Assembly: GCA_030549495.1 (NCBI GenBank)
Contig: JAUIRK010000093.1
Location: forward strand, 1 to 64,000
Reading direction: 5' to 3'
Origin: Nectonema munidae
Lineage: Eukaryota; Nematomorpha; Nectonematoida; Nectonematidae
Length of the DNA stretch: 64,000 nucleotides
Below are positions 49,701-61,700 of the stretch, one piece after another. The position numbers were made by a program, and so were the translations under genes. Under the pieces are notes generated by a model that was not told the origin of the DNA, made no database searches, and saw only the letters and a program-made list of their open reading frames with translations. Position 1 is the first letter of the stretch. The number at the start of each line of letters is the position of its first letter.

Positions 49701-52700
49701 CTTTTGGAACATACTTCATCATGATTGAATGAATTTTTCCAATAAAAATTCGCCCTCCATTAGCTTTTACTTCTATATCAGAAAATTTGTGGAATATTAT
49801 TTACGGCAGTATTTTCTGTATTTTTTTCATTCAATATATACGTTTGAATTAGCAAAACTAAACTAATTATATATAGCAGCATAATCACAACTTACTTTTA
49901 ACCCACCGATGCTAGATTCGATTTGGCTTATGTTCTTTATTTTATTTGCCTTAATTTTTAGGAGTAGTTAACTAAGATTACGATCAAAGTGCTTAAATCT
50001 CTATATCCTATGTTCTCTTTATCCTTAAATTAGTCATTTGTAGAAAAGATAATTCATATGTTCTAAGATTTATCTAAATTGATCAAATAATTCTATCTAT
50101 ACAAATATTTTTAAAATTTTATTATTATTCTGAAAATTTTATGGGGTTAACTGCCTCCTTTCACCCCTGACTGGTTACGGGCCTGTTAATGCTACTTACA
50201 TAAATTGAAACTATGCGCATATATTCTTGACTAAATATACATTTGTTGAAGCCACGTTATTTAGATTTTGTTTTTTCAGGGAGTATCGTGAGATTTATAT
50301 CTCATCCTGTTTTATTTGGTTTCACAAATGCTGCAGCAATAATCATTGGCTTTGGTCAAATCAAAGTACGGCATACCTTTCTCCACTTATACTCTCAAAT
50401 GACTTTTGATCGTCTTCTTTTTTTCTAGAGTATTCTAGGTATACCTGTTTATGGCGAAAGCTTTCTCTCCAAAGTTTATTACACATTCAAGAATATTCCT
50501 CTAACAAAGTAAGCCTTCAATTACTCCTTTATTTTCTACTTTAATAATTTTAAATGATGGCTAAATATTCGAAGACAAATTACTTTCATTAGAAGGACGC
50601 TTGGGTGGCATATAGGTCAATTGAACGGCCCATTCTCTCGCTAGATATTTAAATGATATTTGTACATTATTTAATTATCTAGAATCTAGATTGAAGATCG
50701 TATATAAGATTTGATTGCATGCAAATTTTCAGTATAAAAAATAATATTTGTTGGCAAGAATAAATTGAAACGTTGAAAGAACACTGCCTATTTTCAGAGG
50801 TGCTGACTTTCTAACTAGGAGTCTTTACAAATTAATGTTTTCATGTAAAATTATTTTTAGATGTATTTCAATTCATTTTTTAACATCCTCTTGCCGATTT
50901 TTTCCATTTTTCAGTATTACATTCATAGGGAAGACAAAAACATGCTTGTAAGGATAGGCACAATCTGGAATCGGACCCAGAAGATGTGAATAAAGACTAG
51001 GACATAAGTTAAGTTAAGTATTGTTTTAGGCGTTCGCATCCATCCTTTCGGATATCGTGGTCAGCCCGGCACGCCGAATCCAATATCTACCTGGACTTTC
51101 CAATCAATACCGGTCCTTGTTATTGCATAACCTTGATACATATTAATTTACAAGACGGTATGTTTCAAATATATAAATACAGCTGAGTGAAAGATACAAC
51201 CCTAACGCGAGCGCTCCCAAAGTGGGAACAATCTTAATGTTTGATGAACGCTTAGTTTTTACTAACATAGTTCAAAGGAAGAAAACCAGGATAAAAAAAT
51301 GCTAAAAAAATACGAAAGTTAATAGGCATGCAATACGATATATATTATTGATATATAATATTTAGTACATGTTATAAAATTTGAAAAGTTATAGACAATT
51401 ATAGATTAGGAACAAACTACGCCTGGAATTTGGCTCCATCCCATATATACATGATATGAGTATATATATCATCCCTAGAATAACTAGGACATCTGCTTGC
51501 TGATCTATTTATATTATAACTTATATTACTATAACTTTGTTATTTAGTTATGTTAGGTTAATTTCTATTGTTTTTTTTAACTTTTTTATTCTATAATTGT
51601 TGTGATAAAAGCGATACAAAATGAACTCTTTATTTAACACCCTGAAATGTAGTTGGTATAAAAGTGCAAAAGAAAGAAGTGAAATGTCTTACTAACATCA
51701 GGAGTGAGAAAAGAAGCAACAACGAACAGGACAACAAGGTGAATAAACAGATAGAAAATGAGTGCAATATATATTAACATGATTTGTATAATTGAAGTTA
51801 ATGGCAAGGTTTTTACAATTAAGCTCGAGTGATAAAATAAGTGGAGAGGAGATTTGATAATGGAAAAGGTGAAGTGATGCTTCAAGGCTTGAATTATACT
51901 ACAATACTAAAATAGATAAAATTGTAATTTTATTATCTAAGTAGTTAAAAAAAGGAATCGCGCTTTACTAATTAAATTATATTTTTATTATACCCTCACT
52001 ATTTAAATTGTTTAGACATTGTGTTAGTAAGTAATTAGGGAAGTTACTGTAACAATTATTTTTTTTCAGAGTATTAAACTTTTTAATACATTAAAGTTTT
52101 TTTAAATAAAATCTGAACCATCAGTGTCGTATCAAGGGAGAGGTATATATCTGAATTATGTGGCTTAATAAAAATGTCAGCATTTTTTTCTAAATCACTT
52201 TTTAAGCCAGAATGGGGTGGCGATGAGTGAGAAAAGAAAGAGCAAGAGGTGAGGGGCTCTATTCAGGACCTTAACCATGGGCGCCCCGATCCCTTGATAC
52301 GGCCATGCTATAAGTATATTCAATATCAACGAGAGATCTTAGTTTCAGGGAGGGTTATTTCTTAAAATAAATGTTTTAAGTTCAAATTGCTACTCTTAAC
52401 GAAGGCTTTTTATTTTCAAAAATAAAATCTAAATTCTTTTATTACCTATTTTTAAAAATCGAACTTTATTGGTATATATCTTACTTTTCTTATTGATGTA
52501 TTGCTTTGAAAAGATTGGGAAAAGCCAAATTTAGTAAATTTTTCAACGCTATAACACATTCTTATTTAATATATACTTATTTTACAAAAGTTATTATTTG
52601 TTTATCAAATTCCACTTTGCCACTTACATTTTGTTGAAACAAAAATTCCTTTTGTATCAATCAAATTTAATCAAAAATTCATGTATTTTGTCGCAATTTC

Positions 52701-55700
52701 TCTTGCATTTTTCCGTAAAAACTGAAACACTTTACTACACGATTTCTTTTCATATACGACTTTGTATTTATGCGCGAACATGATTTCACCTCTTTAGAAG
52801 GATGTCCTATTAAATGTCATTTAGGAGCTTAAAATATAACTTGAATCTAACACATCTGATGAGTTTAGCATTTCTATATATATGTTCTAATAAGAGGTTC
52901 AGAGTTCAATAATAAGTAATGTTAATTTTTCTGTTTTTATTTCTCCAATTTCGCATCATGTGTGTACAAAATTGTTAAGCTGATCAGTAATTTAACATTT
53001 TTCTTCAAGTCAAGATTCTTGTTCATCCTTTTTGCTTACACTTTTGTTTTTATAAAAACTCTATGACTAAAGAAAAAATAAACTTGCACAACTAACTTTT
53101 TAGTCAAAAAACCCTTTAAGATTTGTAGAAATATGATTCAAATGCTCATTTAAAACTTGATAAATTCAGAAAAACTAAAAACGAAAAATTGATTAATTTA
53201 GATTTTAATGGTTTTTTTTCTTATATTTTAATTGTAAGCAGTAAAATCTCAAGGTTCACGTGGGTTTGCACTTTTCTTTTAAGATTTCTAAAAAAATATT
53301 TTAGAAAATGTTTACTCATGTGTTCGTTCAAAGAGTAATTGAAATTTGATTGCAATATTGAAAAGGGCATTTTGAAGTATTTCCTGTTAAGTTTCAGGCC
53401 TAACTATGACAATTCTCTCTGTGAGGACTTTTCTTCATATAGAACTCTATGTGTATGGCAAAGAGCTTAGCAATATCTTGGAGGCCTATTGTTTTCTACT
53501 TTAAAAATTATTTGTCCTATCACATGTTTGATGAATAAAATTAAAATGGTCTAGACTCTAGATTCAAGTTATATTTTTTCCTATTTTTTAAATTATGCGT
53601 CAATTTAAACCATAATAAATTCGATAAAAAAATTAACTAGTAGCAGGCCTAGGTGAAAAAGCATAGCGTCGCACTCCAACACCTGCTAATTTTGCTTTTT
53701 TGATTGCGACTCTCACTCTGACTCCGACTTCATTTTTAATAAAACTTTATTTGTAATATAGTTATTGCAAATCAGAAATTAGCTATATACTTAACTTTGA
53801 AAGGAATTACACGTTATAACTACTTTTATTGTCGCTTTGATTTTATATACAATTTTTTTAAAGAACGATTTCATTAAATCAATATTGGAGAGAGTTCTAT
53901 TGTAAAAAGTTGCCCTTTGTTATGCAAAAAAAGTCTAGTGGATTCCGACTCTAACAACTTTTTTAATTACTTGGCTTCTCCGACTTCGTAGTCATATGAG
54001 TGGTAAACATTTTAGTGTTAACCAAAGGATTTTATGATTTGAGTACTCATTTTTAGTGAATAAAAAGCAAACTTTATTCGCTTAATTCATTTGATAGTTA
54101 TTCTACACAGTTCTTTTAACTTTAAAACTTTTTATGTTAATTTTAATTTTAGCTACTGGGATTTGACGATTGGCCTGTGTTGTCTCATATTACTCATCTC
54201 TTTAAAGGTATGCGCTTAGCAACAATATTTTTAAGATTTTCTTTTCTTTCTTTTAGCTCTTAACATTTCTACACTCACATATATAGTCTTTTCAAAGAAG
54301 AAATATTTATGGTGTAGTGGGATATAAAATCAAATATTTTCCCCGCGTTAAATTTAATTTAATTTTTCCCGCGTTCAATTGTATTTGAGAACAACTTTCA
54401 TAAAATGTATATCCTTATAAAGTTATAAATATATACAAATTTTATTTCGTCTTAAATCTCTTTTTCCTCTTGATCGAATTTAACTTTAACACTATCCCCC
54501 ACAGATCTTAATCGTCAGGATTTTATTTTCTGAATATTTACTGGTAAAGCTCAAGTATTGACAAATCAAATATTTGCTTAATATGAAATTTTAACTGGAT
54601 TTATTATAAAATCCTCGAGTTTTTGCGAGAGCATTAATATTTTCAAATTTTCCCCTTTTATATTCTTTCTTGTTTTGTATGCGGCAAAATGGAGAAGATA
54701 TACTAGTTTTTGCTAAAGTTATGCCTATTCATATTTCTCCTCATCTTGATTTCTTCGATACCATTTGAATTTTAACGCTTCGGGTTCGAACCAAGAATGC
54801 ATACAATTTTTGAAGGTTAAAGGTTGTTAAAATTTAAAGATTATAATCCATCTGAGAACTAATCAATTTTTTGGGAGAGAAAAATTGAAGCAAGTAACAT
54901 ACTTATATTATATATATTTTCTTTTATTAACACCATCGCTTATTATCTCACCCACAAGATATTTCCAAACAATTCCTGATTCTGGCATTGTCATCCTTTC
55001 AATAAATAGAACACTACTCTAGAATCTAAAAATTTTCAAATCCAAGTCACTTCAAATAATTTAGTCATTAGCAAGATCTTTTAAAATTTTAATTGAATTT
55101 TCCCATCTTTTTCTTTTCGTTAAAGAGAAAATCTTTCAGATGAAGAAGGTGGACAACTTTACTCCGCCCAGCAATTTGAGCGGACAAATTTAGCACTGCA
55201 CTAATAGGGTTAACATCATTCCTGTAGATATAAAGATTTTACTCTAATCTGAAACAATTAAAGGGTAAACTCATTTATATTTTATTTGTATATTAATTTA
55301 ATTGATCAATCCAAAATAGGGTTTGCATAAGTATCGAAAATTAGTAACCGGTACCGATGCCGAAAAAACTTACAAAACCGGGAAATCCCGGTTCCAAACG
55401 CTTTCTTAAGGAGATATATAGACAGCAAAAAGATGCAATGAAATTGACGTTTTTGATTTATTATAAACAGATGTACACTTTTTCTTTCTATATCATTATC
55501 ATTAAAATGGTTCTAGGAGAAAAGTGTGCAAACGACAAAAGTGTGCAGCAGAGAAAAAAAAAGAAAAATAAACTCTTTTGTCGTTTGCACACTTTTCTCC
55601 GTTTACCATTAAAATGAGATGACAATGAAAAAAAAGATTTTATGAATGAAGTGCAGTAAAGTTTTATGCAAAGAATTGCATAGTAAAATAAAGCAATTAC

Positions 55701-58700
55701 AACTAAGTTAATCTCGGAACGGGGAATACTTTTCGGTTCCAAGACGGTTCCCAAATTTTTAGAACCGGGAACGTCCCGGTATTTCAGAACCGGGAGCAAA
55801 CCCTATTCCAAAATATAGGATTAACGTTTTCTTTATTCTTGTAGCGACGCTAAGCAAACTTATATGAAGCAAACTTTGCATTCTTAACTTAAAACAAACG
55901 GCATGCAAAGCAAAATGTGTAAAAGTTAAAATTCAAACACATATAAACAGACTTTTGTTTCAAAATGAAGTTTGGTCGTTCAAATAAATTTCATAAAACA
56001 ATTTTGAACAATTCTTGTTTCGTATATTTTACATCTAGATGAAATTTTAAGATAGACTTGTTTATATTATTTGTTATATAACATTGGAGGACAAACTTTA
56101 TCATGAAAGGGCCTCATTTAAAAATGTACATATTTATGGTGTCGGATAGGTAAGTAAATAAAAGTTATAATGAAACAAACAATTTGTTTTTTGTTAATAC
56201 TGAGCGAAATTTAGAGGAATTATATTGATTCAAAGTCTATCAAGCATGTAATAAAACAAATCATTATTCTTCATTAACATTTTGACTTTCAATATAAATT
56301 TATTTAACATCTATAAGAAATTGTTATCTTACAAAAAATATTTTAATTAAAAAACTTCTTTTAAAAATAATTAACAGAGCAAAGGTTATTATAACACTTA
56401 AAACAATAAATATAAATCAAAAGTAACTTAATTTTTTTCAAGAATCAAAATACTAACTCTAAATAGATAACTACTAAAATACTAATGAGAAAGAAAAAAC
56501 AAAGCCATTTTAGTGAAAATAGTTTGGAACTATCAAGGATCGTTTTGTATCAATAACTCTCATTTATAGTCAATCAAATTTTTTGCATCATTGATGGCAA
56601 ACTAATTGTGTATTTCAACTTCAGAATGTAACATCATCTTGATTAGCGCTATTAAAACTTTGAAAGGGTGTAGGCTTTTATTTAAATTGCAATAAAATTT
56701 AATTTTATTTTAGAAGTTGAGCAGGAAAAAGTTTCTTACCAAAAATCGTTCCAATGAAAAAAGAGTTAAACGCATTTTTTATAAAGCCTTATTATTTGCA
56801 ATCACAGGTAAATATACTTTTTTAAGACTTTGAAGGCGTTTTATATATTTTTAATAATAAAACCTTAAGCCATGTTCACAATAACTATAGTTTGCCTACA
56901 CATGTGTTTAGCTCGAAATGCCTTGGTCATATTGACTGCAGCTCTCATTGTGTACGCCTTGAAACGGCATGGATACGATGAGTTAAGCTTAGTTCCTGAA
57001 GTTCCTCCAGGCATACCTAAAGTCCAAGTTCCTTCCTTCACGACAACTATCGATAACACCACGATATCGGGCAGCGAAATCTTCAAGGTTTCGCATATTC
57101 TTACTTTTCTTCATCATCTCAATACTCATGTCATTTCCCCAATTAACTCTCGCCATATCTATTTAGCTTTTTAACACTTATTCCTTTTGCGAAATAATAA
57201 CATATGGTTCTTTTAGGAACTTTCACCCATTGACACTTTTATTTGTTGAATAAAATAGGAATAATGAGACAAGCAGAGGGCACTGCCCTTTCTCCCTCAA
57301 CTCCCGAATATGAGCATCACATTCCAAATTCCAAATATATTTCTTTTATATTATAAAATAAATATTAATTTATATTTGTAAATATTACGTTTTTTCCGTA
57401 ATAAAATTTTAATAACATGATTATTAAAAAAATAATACTACAACGTGCTTTGTTTACTTTGATTTTTCCAACTATTATTTATAAAAAATTAAAAACAGTA
57501 TATGTATTGATAAATTTATAGTGTAGTGGTTAACTACTTTTTCAAATATATTACCTGTCACATAACTCCATATCACTACTATATTTAGAAAATAGGTTCT
57601 GGTTTTGTTACAATAACACTCATAGCAGTCTTAGAAAGCATAGCAATAGCCAAAGTTTTTGGTATGGAAAATTCTAAAAAATTTTCTGCATTTAATATTT
57701 CATATTTTTAGCCAAAAAAAATGGGTACTCTATCGATCCAAATCAAGAGTTCATAGCAATTGGTAAATTAACTTTTTTTTTACAAACTTCATTTCTAAAG
57801 ATGAATATAACATTTACTCCCAAGTAGTGACATTTAGCACTTTTAAGATAGAAGCATTCATGTCTTTTACTATTTTATATTTATTATTATTATTAGGGCT
57901 GGCCAACTTTATAAGCAGTTTTTTCTCTTCCTATCCTGTTACTGGAAGCTTTTCTAGGTATCATTTTGTTTCTTATTTATTTTTTAAAACTGAAGTTAAC
58001 TCGTATTTCTATTAATGGATAAAAATTTGTCAAAAATTTATACAGTAGAAGTTACTGTAAATATATGATATATTCATGAAAAAATTGAGTTACTTGTTTA
58101 ATGATATATTCATTCAAAAAAGATGGATGATCGATAGAACGAGAGCAGGTAAACTTTGGATTAGCCATGTGATAGAAATTCATAACCGACGTAGAAATAG
58201 AGGAGCGTAAGGGCAAGTGGAAATATTCCTCAAGATGCCACTTCTCTGTATTTTAAGGGAAAAGGAACGCTAGCATGCAGCGAGAAGCGTAAAATGAAGT
58301 TTCTGATTGTATAACTTCCATTTTATTATTTTTCGCGCACATTTTTTTCCCTGGCTTTTTCAAAATACCTTAAGATGAGAGACTAAAAAACAACTTCAAC
58401 GATCCTTAATATTCGTTATTAAATTCTTGTCTTTTTCTTTCATTTTAATATCCCGATTACAGGTTGAGTATCACTAAATTTAAAAATCAGTAATCTGGTT
58501 CAATCATCGCAAGCATTTTGTTTCCAAACACTTAGGAGTTTTTTTTTAAAAAAATTTAGAAAAAGTATAAGTTTAATAAAAAATTTTGTAATAAATTGTA
58601 GCCAAGGTAAATTAAAATTTTTAAATTCAAGATATATGGTGATTAGTTTGTAAGTTTGATGTATTTGAACCTAATACATTGCTAATTCGGCAAACCAGCC

Positions 58701-61700
58701 AGTTAACGTATAATATTTTCATTTTAATCAATTTACTAAGCTGTAACAATTTATCTATTTGGGAAATTATAAAAAATGTGTTTTTTATGTTCAATCCAAA
58801 AGTTTAAAAATAAAGGATATGAAATATTTAAATAGAATGAGAGTGAACAAACTAAACAAAAATGAGGCGAAATATAAGGCGTAAAAAATAATGAGACAAA
58901 GTACCATGTTGAAAAATACAGGGTAAAAAGAACTTTCACAATTCTTAAAAGGCTTTGCATTAGTGCTTGTAAATACATTTCCGTGCATTGAGAGTGGGAG
59001 TATAAAATAGATAAAAAAATGTACGGGCATTCCGATTGAAGGGCATCTTTCGAAGGGGAAAGTCAATTTTTTAGAAGAAAGTTAATCAATCCTTAGAGAA
59101 TCTATAGGAGAAAATTTTGAAAAAGTGTTTATTGAACTTAAATGGCATAACGAATTCAAATTTAAAGAAGAAGGCTGAGAAACTTTTCTCTAAAAGATAA
59201 AATAATTGAACTTGATCTCGAGAGGTTCAAATTAAAACATGATAGTGACAAGATTTATTCGTCATCATCTCTATAAAATTCAGAAAATTATATTCCTTTT
59301 TGAATAGTTAGTTTAGAATTTTTCTTTTGCCGCTAGTATCGAACTATCAGAAAGCAAACTTGATGTAGGATCGAACCCAAGACCTTGAGTTATCGAATCC
59401 GGTATCTAACCAACCATACTCACGCCCCAAGTACCTAACCAACCTTACTCACGTAAATAGCATTTACGTTTTCAAGTACAAGATGCATTTTTAATGATAA
59501 CTTTAAATTCATTTTAACTTAATTATTTATTTATTTAGTTTTTTTATAAACTTTACCTAGACATATTTCAACTTTTTATCCCGCTTTTTTCAAAAAATTT
59601 TTAAACAAAATCCTTCCCATCATCTTCATAATGCGGAAAAATATAATTTACTCCATAACATTTAATATCAACTCTTTTTTCGGAATCACTTATCTTTTTC
59701 CACAATAAGGCTCACCATTTCATTTTCCTTTTCAAAGAGAAAGTAATCTCTGCATATCCAGAGAGAATTGTCTGCTCTAATAAAGACTGTTTTTTCTGTA
59801 AATTTTTGTCATTTATTTTTATTGATGTTTTTTTTTATTTATTTTTTTATATATTTTTTTTAATTAATTGTGTTAGACATTCCTAAAGCGGTTTATATAA
59901 ATCTTTGGAAGTTAACCTCATCAATGAAATTTTTATCTATAATTTTACTAATCTTGATCTATACAAAAATATGTATTTTCTTTTTTAATGTTTTGAATAA
60001 AGTTCTTCTTCTTCTTACATAATATAGAATGCTAAAAAAAATTTGAATTTTTCTGAAAACTTTTTTGAATTAATTTGTTTTTTATGTAATAATTATTATG
60101 AAAAAGGTACAGTGTAAAAAATGAACTTACTTAAAAAATTAACTAAAATTATTTTGTTAAACTTTTTGTTCAACTGAATAAATTTTAAATTAACTTTATT
60201 CAATAATAAGGTGAATGCTTTTATAAATAAGATAATAATGTTATAAAATAGAAATAAAAGAGAGAAAATATAAAATCGAAGAATTTGAGTTAAATAAGAT
60301 GAATTTAAAATGAAACAGACAAATTAAAAATACCAGTTTAAGGGAAAATTTAAAAGATGACTTCAAAATGTAAAAAGACGAATTTTAAATGTAAAAAATT
60401 ATATAATGTAAATATATTTTTACATCCTTCTAACATCCGCGGATCATTTAAATTTCAACATCTGCAATAACATCTGCATCTGTAATTTTCAAACACTCTT
60501 CCTTTTTCTATATAACGCAAAGTTTTTTTTCCAAAATTACTTTATCCAAAATATTTGTGACAAGTATGTCTTTATGCTAACACATATACATTGACATCTT
60601 TTCTCTAAATTTTTAAGAAGTATAAAATTTTTGATTGCTTAGAATAGCAATTATGATATCCGCATCCGCTAGTATGTTAAATTTGATATCCGCTTCCAGG
60701 TTTAAAAAAATTTCATATCCGATACATGAGAATCGTGTAGGATTATTTACTCAGTATCGATTTAGATACATATAATTATTGATTTCATATATTCAGATTA
60801 GCAATAAAATTTTATTGACAATTTTGAAATAGAGAAATTTAGCTTTCATTCACTTAGCAGTGAAAATTTTTAACATATTTCAGTTTTTTTTCAAAGCATT
60901 TCAAAAAATTGAGATATAAATGTTAGTATTTTCAGAAATTTTAAAAATTTATTTATTATTAAATATATATTTTTTAAAATAAGTATTATATTACACCCCT
61001 TTTCTGAAATTGGCAATTTGACAAAGTAGGAGACCTCCTGTCTTTTTCACATAGTAGCCTAAACCCTTGTCCACTTCATGAAATGTGCAATTTCACAAAC
61101 GGGGATACATTATTAGAATAAAATCATACTTATTAAAATAAAATTCTTTGAAATTTAGTTGTTAGCCTTGAATTAAAAAAAAAAGATATTTATTCATTAT
61201 TAGAAATAAACTTTTTTGAAATTTAAACGTTAGCTTTAAATTTTCTAATAATTTACTTTTCGAATTTTGTAATTGATTTTTGGACTATGAGTAAAGATGG
61301 GATGGGTTAGATACTTTGCTTCAATACTACAAGGTCTGGGGTTCGATCCTTCATCGAAGCTTCTTTGTTTATAGTTAGAAAAATGGGTGCAATTGTTCCT
61401 TCTCAATGAAAACACTCCATTGTAGCTTAATAAAAACATTTGTTTTTTATTTATTAATTACACAAAAGTGGATTAAAATCTGCTTTGAATCACAAAAACC
61501 TTATTTTTCATTTGAAGAATTGCCTATCATACGAGATTCCCATTTTTACCACTACATTTAGATATTTTGGAATTTTTAGATTTATATAAAACAATTTTTT
61601 AAAATTTCATATTTAAAATATAGAATATCTATATAAGGGCTGTACGGCCTTTTGGTTGGTTATCCACGCGTCTCTACTATTTTGCCTTTTTTGACCTTCT

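Noticed and set aside
53640-54000. Block with CTCTGACTCCGACTTC and CTTCTCCGACTTCG
   Set aside because: Looks like a fragment of a repeat with ACTCCGACT words, but I could not find ends or a second copy.
56874-56911. Longer form of transporter exon 7
   Set aside because: The upstream AG is in frame, but the extra residues (FTITIVCLHMC) are absent from relatives; the downstream acceptor gives the conserved ARNAL block directly.
45345-61425. tRNA genes at the GGTTCGATCC motifs
   Set aside because: Only the A and B box-like segments fit; no acceptor stem or full cloverleaf can be drawn, and the same body follows each copy, as in a SINE.
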